A stretch of 64,000 bases of DNA from positions 1 to 64,000 of the forward strand of contig NZ_CP030047.1 of NCBI RefSeq assembly GCF_015291625.1, read 5' to 3'. This stretch comes from Bradyrhizobium sp. CCBAU 53421 (GTDB lineage Bacteria; Pseudomonadota; Alphaproteobacteria; Rhizobiales; Xanthobacteraceae). A program made the position numbers and the translations under genes. A model generated the notes under the pieces. It was given only the letters and a program-made list of their open reading frames with translations, had not been told where the DNA came from and made no database searches. Below, piece by piece: positions 20,373 through 29,307 of the stretch (within the stretch, counting starts at the first letter, position 1; each line of letters starts with the position of its first letter).

Positions 20373-20504
20373 GAACGGTGTGCCTGCATCAACCGACAGC
20401 ACCGCTTCCCTGGCCAGGTGAATCCAATTCACCCCGGTTGAAGACAAACCTTTTGTCGCGGCGTCCACCGCGCTGCACTCTCCGACCAAACGGAGAGCTT
20501 CACG

Positions 20505-21545
20505 ATGCGGCAATTGACTTATATCGGCGGCAACAAGGTCGAATGGTGGGACGTTCCTGCGCCGAGACTCCAGGACGACCGCGACGCGCTGGTGCAGCCG
20601 CTGGCGGTGACGCGCTGTGATCTCGATCTTGCGATCGTGCACGGCCGATCTGGCCTCGCGGGTCCGTTCGCGCTCGGACACGAGACCGCGGGCCGCATCG
20701 TCGACATCGGCGGCGCCGTGAGGAATTTCGCGCCCGGCGATCTCGTAATCGTTCCGTTCCAGATCAGTTGTGGCGCCTGCGACCGCTGCCGGCGTGGCCA
20801 CACCAATGCCTGCACGGCGGTGCCGTTTCGCTCCTCCTACGGGTTGAAGCCGGTCTGCGGCGTGGAATATGGCGGCGGCCTGTCCGACCTGATCCGGGTG
20901 CCGTTTGCTGATCACATGCTGGTCCGCCAACCGGAAGGCCATGACCTGTCGCAAACGGCGGGGCTGGCGGACGGCGCAACGGACGGGTTCAGCGCGGTGG
21001 CGCGCTGGCTCGCGCAACGGCCCGGCGCAGACGTGCTCGTGATCGGCGGTTTCGCCCAGTCGCTCGCATTGTTCGTGGTGCAGGCGGCGGTGGCGCGCGG
21101 TGCGGGCCGCGTCGTCTACCTCGACGACCACGCGCCGCGCCTCGCCAAGGCGAAGTCACTCGGCGCCGACATAATCGAAGCGCCGATCGGCCTGGCGATC
21201 GAACCGCCCGGCCTGTTCCCGATCGTGATCGATGCGGCCGCGACCGACGCCAGCATGCTGCTCGCAATTCGCGCAACCGAACCCAACGGCATCTGCCAGC
21301 GCATGTATGGCGACTTTGCCGAGACGTCGCCGGTCCCGCTCCGGCACATGTACGGCATCGGTGTCACGCTGAAGATCTCGCGCGTCAATGTCCGCGCCGA
21401 GCTGCCCGAATGCGTCGGCCATGTTGCGGCAGGCCATTACCACCCGGAGGAGGTGATCACCCGCCGCGTCCGCTTCGAGGACGCGCATGAGGCGATCGGC
21501 GACCCGACCATCCGCGTGGCCTTCGTTCGTGATGGCGTTGCCTGA
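20505..21545 (+). CDS. Zinc-dependent alcohol dehydrogenase family protein
   Basis: The 346-residue protein is a medium-chain dehydrogenase/reductase. Catalytic zinc ligands are Cys38 and His59-Glu60 (GHETAGRI). The structural zinc site is complete: Cys89, Cys92, Cys95 and Cys103 in CGACDRCRRGHTNAC. The nucleotide-binding domain follows, although the usual GxGxxG reads GGFAQS, so cofactor preference is unclear. It is followed closely by an enoyl-CoA hydratase gene on the same strand. The substrate is unknown. Confidence 0.88.
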   Translation: MRQLTYIGGNKVEWWDVPAPRLQDDRDALVQPLAVTRCDLDLAIVHGRSGLAGPFALGHETAGRIVDIGGAVRNFAPGDLVIVPFQISCGACDRCRRGHTNACTAVPFRSSYGLKPVCGVEYGGGLSDLIRVPFADHMLVRQPEGHDLSQTAGLADGATDGFSAVARWLAQRPGADVLVIGGFAQSLALFVVQAAVARGAGRVVYLDDHAPRLAKAKSLGADIIEAPIGLAIEPPGLFPIVIDAAATDASMLLAIRATEPNGICQRMYGDFAETSPVPLRHMYGIGVTLKISRVNVRAELPECVGHVAAGHYHPEEVITRRVRFEDAHEAIGDPTIRVAFVRDGVA

Positions 21546-21592
21546 CGGAGACCGTTAGGTTGGCTCCAACCAACAAACGAAGGGAGCGCCCC

Positions 21593-22399
21593 ATGTCCGA
21601 TGCCGATACCGTGCTCGTCGAGCGCGATGGCCCGATCACCGTCATCTCCATCAACCGCCCGCACACCCGCAACGCCGTCGATGGCGCGACCGCGCGCAAG
21701 CTGTATGACGCATTCCTCGCCTTCGACGCCGATGCCGGCGCATCGGTCGCGGTGTTCACCGGGACCGGCGGCTACTTCTGCGCCGGTGCCGACCTGAAGG
21801 CGGCGGCGGCGGGCGATCCCGAGAAGAAGCGCGAACTCGGCGGTCACAACACGATCGCGCCGATGGGACCGAGCCGGCTGCGGCTGTCGAAGCCTGTGAT
21901 CGCCGCGATCGAGGGTTTTGCGGTCGCCGGCGGCATGGAGCTCGCGCTGTGGGCCGACATGCGCGTGGTCGCCGAGGACGCGACTTTCGGCGTGTTCTGC
22001 CGTCGCTTCGGCGTGCCGCTGATCGACCTCGGCACCATCCGCCTGCCGCGGCTGATCGGTCATTCGCAGGCGATCGATCTGATCCTCACCGGACGCCCGG
22101 TCGGCGGCGCAGAAGCCCATCGCATGGGGCTCGCCAACCGGCTGGTGCCGAAGGGCGAGACTCGCGCGCACGCCATCGCGCTCGCCAAGGACATCGCGAA
22201 ATTCCCGCAGACCTGCATGCGCGCCGATCGGCTGTCGGCGCTGCGGCAGTGGGACCTCGAGGAGGAAGAGGCGATCAGGAACGAGATGCGCGGCGGCCTC
22301 GACGTGATCGCGTCGGGCGAAACGCTTTCGGGTGCGACGCGCTTTGCCTCCGGCGTCGGCCGTCACGGCAGCTTCGGCAATGAGGGCGGCCACGGCTGA
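21593..22399 (+). CDS. Enoyl-CoA hydratase/isomerase family protein
   Basis: The 268-residue crotonase-fold protein shows INRPHTRNAVDG, the oxyanion-hole segment GGYFCAGADLKAAA, and AIEGFAVAGGMELALWADMR. The typical second catalytic Glu region reads GVPLIDLGTIRLPRLIG, where the canonical GxxPGxGGTxRLPR has aspartate and lacks the double glycine, so hydratase activity is not certain. The ATG at 21593 is chosen because AAGGGAG lies just upstream. It may be co-transcribed with the dehydrogenase gene. Confidence 0.88.
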   Translation: MSDADTVLVERDGPITVISINRPHTRNAVDGATARKLYDAFLAFDADAGASVAVFTGTGGYFCAGADLKAAAAGDPEKKRELGGHNTIAPMGPSRLRLSKPVIAAIEGFAVAGGMELALWADMRVVAEDATFGVFCRRFGVPLIDLGTIRLPRLIGHSQAIDLILTGRPVGGAEAHRMGLANRLVPKGETRAHAIALAKDIAKFPQTCMRADRLSALRQWDLEEEEAIRNEMRGGLDVIASGETLSGATRFASGVGRHGSFGNEGGHG

Positions 22400-22470
22400 T
22401 CCCACCGCACCCGCCTTTGCGTTCCGGCCGCCGACATGCTGAGTTGTCGGATCACTCCGAAAGCAGGAAG

Positions 22471-23517
22471 ATGCCCGCACCATCGATCGCAACCGAGCTG
22501 AAGAGCTTCACGACAACCGATTTCCGCCTGGAGAACGGCAGCGTGCTGGGGGAGGTCACCATCGCGTACCGCACCGTCGGCACGCTGGCGCCCAACCGCG
22601 ACAATGTCGTGCTGGTGACCCACGGCAACACCAGCGGGCCGCAGATGATCGATCCCGGCGGATCGACCGGCGAAGGCAGCTGGTGCGAGATCGTCGGTCC
22701 CGGCAAGGCCGTCGACACCAACAGCTACTTCGCGATCTGCCCGAACATGCTGGGCTCCTCCTACGGCTCGACCAATGCAGCGAGCATCGACCCGCGGACC
22801 GGCCAGCGCTACGGGCCGCGCTTCCCTGACATCACCGTCGGCGACATCATCGCCACCCAGCGGGCGCTGCTCGATGATCTCGGCGTCGACAAGCTCGTTG
22901 CGATCGTCGGCCCGTCCTATGGCGGTTTCCAGGCGCTGCAATGGGCGGTGAATTATCCCGACGCCATGCGCGGCATCGCTGCCGTCGTCACCGCGCCGCT
23001 GGTGCCGCGCGAGCGCGCCGAGGGCAATGTTGCGCGCCTGATGGCGGTGCTGTCGCAGGATCCGAACTGGAACGGCGGCGACTATTACGATCTCGGCGGC
23101 GTGCTCGAAAGCATGATCCAGATCCGTACCGTGACGCTGAAGAGCTATGGCGTCGAAACGCGGCTGCGCGATACGCTGACCGACCCCGCTGACATCGAGG
23201 CCGCGATCCGCGCCGAGGCGGCGGAATGGGCCAGAGGGTTCGACGCCAATTCGCTGCTGACGCTCGGCAAGGCGCTGCGCGGCTTCGACGTGACCGCGCA
23301 GTTCGCACGGATCAAGGCCAAGGTGCTCTATGTCCTGTCGCGGACCGACAAGCTATTCCCGCCGGAGCTGGCGCCGCAGGTGATGCCGGCGCTGAAGGCC
23401 GCCGGCGTCGACGCCGATTATTTTCTGCTCGACAGCGACTACGGCCACTCCGCATCGGGCCGCGACGCGCACAAATGGGCGCCGCGGCTACGCGCCTTCA
23501 TGGACGGCCTCGGCTAA
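22471..23517 (+). CDS. MetX-like alpha/beta hydrolase (homoserine acetyltransferase family)
   Basis: The 348-residue protein aligns by motif with homoserine O-acetyltransferases: the LVTHGNTSGP oxyanion region, the nucleophile elbow VGPSYGGFQALQW with Ser149, a late aspartate (SRTDKLFPPE), and the catalytic histidine in DYGHSASG. True MetX proteins read GGSMGGMQ at the elbow, so this is probably a divergent acyltransferase or esterase of the same fold. The ATG at 22471 has AGGAAG immediately upstream; the longer frame from 22417 lacks support. Confidence 0.85.
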   Translation: MPAPSIATELKSFTTTDFRLENGSVLGEVTIAYRTVGTLAPNRDNVVLVTHGNTSGPQMIDPGGSTGEGSWCEIVGPGKAVDTNSYFAICPNMLGSSYGSTNAASIDPRTGQRYGPRFPDITVGDIIATQRALLDDLGVDKLVAIVGPSYGGFQALQWAVNYPDAMRGIAAVVTAPLVPRERAEGNVARLMAVLSQDPNWNGGDYYDLGGVLESMIQIRTVTLKSYGVETRLRDTLTDPADIEAAIRAEAAEWARGFDANSLLTLGKALRGFDVTAQFARIKAKVLYVLSRTDKLFPPELAPQVMPALKAAGVDADYFLLDSDYGHSASGRDAHKWAPRLRAFMDGLG

Positions 23518-23619
23518 AGCGCGATGAGATTGGGTTGAATCGTCATCGCGCTTTAGCTCTTTGTTTGAGCATGATCTTTTCGGAAAACCGCTTCGCACTT
23601 TTCCGGATCATGCTCTAGG
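23516..23619. repeat. Dispersed repeat family A, full copy
   Basis: The unit has a first palindrome (AAAGCGCGATGA...TCATCGCGCTTT) and a second (GAGCATGATC...GATCATGCTC). It begins inside the stop codon of the MetX-like gene, so it may act as its transcript end. It is nearly identical to 31804-31907. Confidence 0.88.
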
Positions 23620-23711
23620 CAGTCGGTTCGCATCGATCCATCCGATCCGGGAACCCGTCCCCGCCCCTCCCCGCAACCGGGAGGGACGAAACTGCGCGCG
23701 TTGAGAATTGG

Positions 23712-25988
23712 TTGTCACAAAAATCCTGTTGTGGTCCTGCGCCGGGCTCGTCTACGACTGGCGGCGAAAGTTTCAGGACATTTTTTAACGTGATTAGTCG
23801 ATCGCTTTATTTCGGCTCGCGGGCGCGGCGGGCCATGCACGACGTTCTGGGCGGCAGCGCGGCCAGCGTGCTCGGCATCACGTTCGGCCTGTCCTACGCG
23901 CTGCTGATCTTCGCGGGGCCATTGTCGCCGTATCTGTCATATGGCGTCGCGGCGACGTTCATCTCCTCGGCGGTGCTCGCGACCTTCATCGCGCTCGGCA
24001 GCTCGCTGCCCTTCGCCGTCGCCGGCCCCGACACCTCCACTGCTGCAGTGACAGGAATCCTGATGGCCTCGCTGGTCGAGCGCATCAGTGCCGCCAATCC
24101 GGCGGCGCCGTTGCTCACGCCGGTGCTGATCACGCTGGGGCTCTCGACCATCGTCACCGGCATCGTGCTGTGCTGCCTCGGGCTGACGCGGCTCGGCCGC
24201 GCCATCCGCTATGTGCCCTATCCGGTGGTCGGCGGATTCCTCGGCGCGACCGGCCTGTTGATCGTGCTGGGTGCGATCAGGGTGATCACCGGTTATCCCG
24301 TGCAGCTCAGCACGCTGTTCCATTTCACGAACATCATCACGATCTCCGAGCTCAGCGCCGCCTGCGCGATGGCGCTGGTGCTGTATCTGACCTGGCATCG
24401 CTCGCGCACCCCGTTTGGCCTGCCGATCATCCTGGTCGGCGGCGTGGTGGTGGCGCATCTCACGTTCTGGATCATCGGCCTGACGCCCGAGGAGGCGCAT
24501 CTGACCGGCTGGACTTTCCAGCCGCCGCCGGCATCGACCTTCATGCTGCCGTGGCACGCGGCCGAGCTCGCGCAGTATCCGTGGTCGGCGGTCCCGGACC
24601 TGCTCGGCAACATGATCGCCGTCGTCTTCGTCACGGCGGCGAGCACATTGTTCAACACCACCGGCATCGAGGTCGCGGTGCATCGCGAGGCCAATCTCGA
24701 GCGCGAGCTCAACATCACCGGCTTCGCCAACATCCTGACCGGCGCGCTTGCCGGCTATGCCGGCTGCATCTCGGTCAGCCGTTCGATCCTGAATTTCTCC
24801 AGTGGCGGACGCGGCCGGCTGTCGGGCCTGACGGTTGCGGCGATCTCGCTGCTGATGCTGGCGGTGGCGCCACAGCTGCTTGGCTACATGCCTAAATTCG
24901 TGCTCGGCGGGCTCCTGATCTATCTCGGCGCCGACCAGCTGCACAAATGGATGATCGAGTCGCGCAAGCGGCTGTCGCAGACCGAATATTTCTCGCTGCT
25001 CGCGATCATCGTTATCATCGTGGCCTGGGGTTTCGTGCCCGGCATCCTGATCGGCATCATCATCGGCTGCGCCACCTTTGCGCTCAGCGCGGCGCGGGTC
25101 GAGGCGATCAAATACGGTTTTGACGGCTCGGAATACCGCAGCTCGCTGGATCGCTCGCGCGACGATCGGGATGTGCTGCAGGCGCATGGCGGCAAGATCC
25201 AGGGACTGACGCTGCAGAGCTACCTGTTCTTCGGCTCCGCCAACCGGCTCTACCAGCACGTCAAGGCGCTGCTCCGCGAGCACCCGGAGTGCCGCTATCT
25301 GCTGTTCGACTTCAAGCTCGTCACCGGCGTCGATTCATCGGCGGTCTACAGCTTTGCGCAGATCAAGCGCAGCGCGCACGAGGTCGGCGTCGAGCTGGTG
25401 CTGGTGCATCTGTCGGCCAAGGCCGAGCAGGTGCTGCGCGCCAGCGACTTCATCACCGAGGGTGTCACCGTGATCGACGAGCTCGATCACGCACTGGAGT
25501 GGTGCGAGAACCAGATCATCGCGCAACACCAGGAGCTCGCGCAGGAAGAGGCCGACCTGCGCGGCTGGTTCACGGGACTGCTCGACAGCGAGGGCGATGC
25601 CGACGCGCTGATCCGGCGCTGCCAGCGCATCGAGGTCGACGCCGGCGAGGTCATCGTGCGAGCCGGCGACGCCGCCGATTCCATGCACTTCATCCTGGAT
25701 GGCCGCGTCGGCATCATGGTGCCCGCCGACGACGGCCGCTCCACGCGGGTGCGCAGCCTCGGCCGCTACACCACGATCGGCGAGATGGGCCTCGTCGCGC
25801 ACACCCCGCGCAGCGCGACCATCCAGGCCGAGACGGCAAGCGTGCTCTATGTGCTGAACACCCACCAGTTCACGGCGATCCGCGACGAGGACCCCGAGCT
25901 CAGCCACAAGCTGCTGACATATTTCGTGTCCGTGATGGCGGAGCGGCTGACCTTTGCCAACCGCACCATCGCAGTGTTGCGGCGCTGA
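23712..25988 (+). CDS. SulP/SLC26 anion transporter with STAS and cNMP-binding domains
   Basis: The protein (758 residues from a TTG at 23712; a GTG at 23790 or ATG at 23835 is also possible) has a SulP membrane domain of about 450 residues starting at VLGGSAASVLGITFGLSYAL. A STAS domain at about 490-590 includes LLFDFKLVTGVDSSAVYSF. From about 632 comes a CRP-type cyclic-nucleotide-binding domain whose phosphate-binding cassette reads IGEMGLVAHTPRSATIQAE, with the conserved Glu and Arg-Ser-Ala. It is probably an inner-membrane anion transporter gated or tuned by a nucleotide. The ion and the ligand are not known. Confidence 0.9.
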   Translation: MSQKSCCGPAPGSSTTGGESFRTFFNVISRSLYFGSRARRAMHDVLGGSAASVLGITFGLSYALLIFAGPLSPYLSYGVAATFISSAVLATFIALGSSLPFAVAGPDTSTAAVTGILMASLVERISAANPAAPLLTPVLITLGLSTIVTGIVLCCLGLTRLGRAIRYVPYPVVGGFLGATGLLIVLGAIRVITGYPVQLSTLFHFTNIITISELSAACAMALVLYLTWHRSRTPFGLPIILVGGVVVAHLTFWIIGLTPEEAHLTGWTFQPPPASTFMLPWHAAELAQYPWSAVPDLLGNMIAVVFVTAASTLFNTTGIEVAVHREANLERELNITGFANILTGALAGYAGCISVSRSILNFSSGGRGRLSGLTVAAISLLMLAVAPQLLGYMPKFVLGGLLIYLGADQLHKWMIESRKRLSQTEYFSLLAIIVIIVAWGFVPGILIGIIIGCATFALSAARVEAIKYGFDGSEYRSSLDRSRDDRDVLQAHGGKIQGLTLQSYLFFGSANRLYQHVKALLREHPECRYLLFDFKLVTGVDSSAVYSFAQIKRSAHEVGVELVLVHLSAKAEQVLRASDFITEGVTVIDELDHALEWCENQIIAQHQELAQEEADLRGWFTGLLDSEGDADALIRRCQRIEVDAGEVIVRAGDAADSMHFILDGRVGIMVPADDGRSTRVRSLGRYTTIGEMGLVAHTPRSATIQAETASVLYVLNTHQFTAIRDEDPELSHKLLTYFVSVMAERLTFANRTIAVLRR

Positions 25989-25994
25989 CAGCGC

Positions 25995-26082
25995 GTAGCC
26001 CGGATGGAGCACAGCGCAATCCGGGGATCTCGCAAGTGACGACATAGTTCCCGGATTTCGCTTCGCTTCATCCGGGCTACGG
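25995..26082. repeat. Inverted repeat, family D
   Basis: GTAGCCCGGATG at the left end and CATCCGGGCTAC at the right end form perfect 12-bp inverted arms; CAATCCGGGGAT and CCCGGATTTCG give a partial inner arm. It lies between the convergent SulP and FAD oxidoreductase genes. Confidence 0.75.
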
Positions 26083-26089
26083 CGACGAA

Positions 26090-27460
26090 CTACAGCAACC
26101 CGCGGCTTTCGCTCGCCGCGAGCTCGGCCATCAGCGCCCTGTCGTCATAGCGCGCGAGCGAGAGGCTGCGGGCGAATGCGGGTGCGGGCGCGCCGACAAC
26201 GGCGCGGGCGCAGAGATCGCCGGTGGCGCAGGCGCCCATCGTGCCGTAACCCGACAATGCGGTGGCCAGGAACACGCCCGGCGTCTTCGCAGCCCCGATC
26301 AATGGCCAGTTCTCTTTCGTCATCGGATAGTAGCCGCCGTAGTGCACGCGGTCGCGCGGCAGCGCGCCGAGATATTGCGCAAGGCGCGGCTGCAGCCGGC
26401 TCGCCGCGCGCAGAACGACTTCAGGGAAGTAAGGATTCAGCTCCGGCTCGCGCACTGGCTCGATGGTCTGCTCGGCATTGAAGGCCCAGCCGAGCTTGAT
26501 CCATTCGCCATGATCGCCGCCATCGGGCCGGCAATGGATGCTGCCCGGCATCGGCGCCAGCAGCGGCGCGTATTCCGGCGCCGCCGACAGCGCCTCGCGC
26601 TCGTCATCGGACCAGGCGAGCGTCTGGCCGTCGAGATCGATCGCAAACGGCATCTTGCGATCGACCGCGCGGTTGCGGTCGGCGAAGGCGATCTTCTGCT
26701 GCAGCACGTTGACGATCGGCAGTTGCTCGCCATGCATCGCCGCGACATGCGCGGCGAACGGGCCGGCGGCGTTGACGATGAGATCGGCCTTGATGGTTTG
26801 CCGCGCGCCGTCGGCCAGCACCTCGACGGCGAAGCGATCGGTCTTCGCGATGCCGACCACCCTCGCCTGCTGGAATTGAACGCCAAGCGGGCGCATGGTT
26901 TCCAGCATGTACTGGCCGAGCTGTTGCCCGCTGATATCGCCCGCCCTGCGGATATGCAGCGCGGTTGCGATCTTCTTGTCGAAGGCCGGATAGTGCGTCT
27001 GGATCAGATCGCGGCCGAGCAGAACGTCGACGCCGTCGGGCGCGCTCTGCCAGTCCGCCGAATGCGGCGGCACATAGCCGCGACTTGTACCCTCATGCAG
27101 GCGGATCAGCTTGGCCGCTTGCTCGCCATAGCCGGTGTGGAGCTGCTGCAGCAGCTCCTCGGGCTTTTCCTCACGCGTGACCAGCAGATATCCGCGTCGC
27201 GTCATATGGATGCGGTTGTCGCTGCGGCGCGCGATCTCCTCCATCAGGTCCGTGGAATGGTTGGTGAAATCGGCCATCGTCGGATGCGGCCACCAGTTGC
27301 GGTAGTTCTCGCCCGATTGCGCCGAGGTCAGTGCCATCGGCTGGCCTTCGTCGACGATCAGCAGGCGCGAGCGCTTGTGCTGGACGGCGAGGTAATAGGC
27401 GGTAGCGATCCCGACGATGCCCGCACCGATCACCAGGATTTCGACGTCATTGGTCTTCAC
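26090..27460 (-). CDS. FAD-dependent oxidoreductase (DAO family)
   Basis: The 456-residue protein starts with the FAD-binding Rossmann motif VIGAGIVGIATAYYLA and has the DAO-type central segment INAAGPFAAH-like sequence (IVNAAGPFAAHVAAMHGEQL). The C-terminus GYGTMGACATGDLCARAVVG closes the FAD site. Such enzymes oxidise amino or imino acids such as sarcosine, glycine or D-amino acids. The frame opens at 27520, but a GTG at 27460 with GGGAG about eight bases upstream directly precedes the Rossmann strand. It lies just downstream of the GntR regulator on the same strand, so regulation by that protein is likely. Confidence 0.88.
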   Translation of the reverse strand: MKTNDVEILVIGAGIVGIATAYYLAVQHKRSRLLIVDEGQPMALTSAQSGENYRNWWPHPTMADFTNHSTDLMEEIARRSDNRIHMTRRGYLLVTREEKPEELLQQLHTGYGEQAAKLIRLHEGTSRGYVPPHSADWQSAPDGVDVLLGRDLIQTHYPAFDKKIATALHIRRAGDISGQQLGQYMLETMRPLGVQFQQARVVGIAKTDRFAVEVLADGARQTIKADLIVNAAGPFAAHVAAMHGEQLPIVNVLQQKIAFADRNRAVDRKMPFAIDLDGQTLAWSDDEREALSAAPEYAPLLAPMPGSIHCRPDGGDHGEWIKLGWAFNAEQTIEPVREPELNPYFPEVVLRAASRLQPRLAQYLGALPRDRVHYGGYYPMTKENWPLIGAAKTPGVFLATALSGYGTMGACATGDLCARAVVGAPAPAFARSLSLARYDDRALMAELAASESRGLL

Positions 27461-27520
27461 GCATAGTCTCCCAAAGTCCCGCAACGGGGCCTGCGATGAT
27501 TCAAATTGTCCGTGCGGCAA

Positions 27521-28222
27521 TCAGGCCGACCGTTCGGGGCCAGCATCGCGCAACGCCTGGCGCTGCGCCGAGCGCAGCGTCTTCTGCGTCTCCTCGATGT
27601 GGTCGCGCAACAGGCGGACGGCTTTCTTGACCTCGCCGTCGCGGCAGAATTCGAGCAGCCGGTAGTGCTCGCGCTGCGGACGCTCCTTGCCGGTCGCCTG
27701 CGACACCAGCGCCCGGGTGAAGCGGCCGACGTGGCCGTAATTCGCCTCGATCATGCCGAGCAGGCGCGGTCGGTTGCACGGCGCGTAGAGCGTGGCGTGG
27801 AATTTCCAGTTGAAGGCGCCCCATTGCGCCGGATCGGGTTCGGCGTCGTAGGCGCGGAGGATTTTCGTCGCCGCCTCGAGATCGATCTCGCCCATCGCGG
27901 GGATCGCCAGGCGCAAGGCGTGGCACTCGAGTGCGATGCGGATCTCGAGCAGCTCGATCACCTCGTCGATCGACAAATCGGAGACGACGGCGCCGCGGTT
28001 GGGCAGGAAGGTGACAAAACCCTCGGCCTCGAGTTGGCGCAGCGCCTCGCGCACCGGGATGCGGCTGGTGCCGAACCGCGCGGCGAGCTCGTCCTGACGG
28101 AGCTGCAGTCCGGGTGCGAGCTCGCCGGAGCTGATCGCGGCGCGCAGCGCCTCGCGCACGGCGTCCGGCGCGGAGCCGTGAGGTCCGGCCCCTCGTTGGC
28201 TGGCTGCGGCTACAGGTTCCAT
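27521..28222 (-). CDS. GntR family regulator (FadR/FCD subfamily)
   Basis: The 233-residue protein has a winged-helix domain (AVREALRAAISSGELAPG, then LAARFGTSRIPVREALRQLE and GFVTFLPNRGAVV) and an all-helical FCD ligand-binding domain with EIRIALECHALRLA and WKFHATLYAPCNRPRL. FCD regulators respond to small organic acids or amino acids. It is divergent from the solute-binding protein gene and upstream of the FAD oxidoreductase gene. The start at 28222 is preferred over 28273 because AGAGGA lies upstream and the extra residues are not family-like. Repeats at 28274-28319 are candidate operators. Confidence 0.9.
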   Translation of the reverse strand: MEPVAAASQRGAGPHGSAPDAVREALRAAISSGELAPGLQLRQDELAARFGTSRIPVREALRQLEAEGFVTFLPNRGAVVSDLSIDEVIELLEIRIALECHALRLAIPAMGEIDLEAATKILRAYDAEPDPAQWGAFNWKFHATLYAPCNRPRLLGMIEANYGHVGRFTRALVSQATGKERPQREHYRLLEFCRDGEVKKAVRLLRDHIEETQKTLRSAQRQALRDAGPERSA

Positions 28223-28273
28223 CCTGGCATTTCCTCTGGCGACCCGAGTCAAGATATCCGACCAAGCCAGCAT

Positions 28274-28319
28274 TGTATAAAATCGGATTGCGGATTATGC
28301 AATCCTGTGTATAAAATCG
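28274..28319. promoter_or_regulatory. Candidate GntR operator with direct and inverted repeats
   Basis: The direct repeat TGTATAAAATCG occurs at 28274-28285 and 28308-28319. Between them, GGATTGC-N7-GCAATCC forms a perfect inverted repeat (28285-28305). The cluster lies about 50 bp from the GntR start and about 40 bp from the solute-binding protein start, so one occupied site could control both directions. The A/T-rich TGTATAAAAT half resembles operators of FCD-type GntR proteins, but the link is inferred from position. Confidence 0.6.
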
Positions 28320-28361
28320 TTGTCTATCATATCCAATATTGCTGGCGGCCGCGAGGACCTG

Positions 28362-29261
28362 ATGAGCAGAGCACTTAAGCGACTGATCTATCTTGCCTTT
28401 CTTGCCGTTGCGGCATCCGCCCCGGCACAGGCCCAGTCGCCCGGCGGTACGCTGGCGAAGATCCGCGACACCGGCGAAATCCGGCTCGGGCACCGCGACG
28501 TCTCGGTGCCGTTCTCCTATCTCGACGACAACCAGAAGCCGGTCGGCTTTGCGATGGACCTCTGCGCGCGGATCGTCGACGTGGTGAAGACCGAGCTCAA
28601 GCTGCCGGCGCTGCAGACCAGGCTGCAGCCGATCCAGCTTTCCACCCAGATACCGCTGATCGAGAACGGCACCATCGACATCGTCTGCGGTCCCGCGACC
28701 AACACGCTGGAGCGGCAGAAGGTCGTCGCCTTCAGCACCACGATCTTCGTGTCGAGCATCCGCGCCGTGGTGCAGAAGGACGCACCGATCAGGACCTTCG
28801 AGGATCTCGGCGGAAGGCCGGTCTCGCTGACCTCAGGCTCGACCTCGATCGGACTGCTCAGCACGCGCGCCCAGGCGAAGAACTTTCAGACCAAGAACAT
28901 CCTGACGCCGGATCATGCCGCGTCGTTCCTCGCGCTGACCACCTCCCGCAGCGACGCCTTCGTGATGGATGACATTCTGCTCGCCAGCCTGATCGCCGGC
29001 AGCCCCAATCCGTCCGACTGGCGCATCATCGACGACAGCCTGCGCACCGAGCCCTACGGACTGATCATCCGCAAGGGCGATCCGGAGTTCAAGGCGCTGG
29101 TCGACAAGACGCTGGTCACCATGATGAAGAGCAACGAATTCCAGGAGCTCTACGCGAAATGGTTCACGCGGCCGATTCCGCCGAAGAACGTGAACCTGAA
29201 TTTCCCGATGACGGCGCCGCTGAAGGATGCCGTCGCCAATCCGAACGACAAGGGCGTGTGA
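28362..29261 (+). CDS. Periplasmic amino-acid-type solute-binding protein
   Basis: The 299-residue protein has a Sec signal (RLIYLAFLAVAASAPAQA) and a type II periplasmic-binding fold of the glutamate/aspartate class: IRLGHRDVSVPFSYLDDNQK, GFAMDLCARIVD, IENGTIDIVCGPATNT and YGLIIRKGDPEF. The ATG at 28362 follows GAGGACCTG. No permease or ATPase gene is adjacent, so it must work with a transporter encoded elsewhere or act as a sensor component. It is probably induced or repressed by the divergent GntR protein. Confidence 0.9.
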   Translation: MSRALKRLIYLAFLAVAASAPAQAQSPGGTLAKIRDTGEIRLGHRDVSVPFSYLDDNQKPVGFAMDLCARIVDVVKTELKLPALQTRLQPIQLSTQIPLIENGTIDIVCGPATNTLERQKVVAFSTTIFVSSIRAVVQKDAPIRTFEDLGGRPVSLTSGSTSIGLLSTRAQAKNFQTKNILTPDHAASFLALTTSRSDAFVMDDILLASLIAGSPNPSDWRIIDDSLRTEPYGLIIRKGDPEFKALVDKTLVTMMKSNEFQELYAKWFTRPIPPKNVNLNFPMTAPLKDAVANPNDKGV

Positions 29262-29307
29262 CCGGCGATCGCCGGATCGCCAGCTTCGTACTCTTCCGGA
29301 TCATGCC

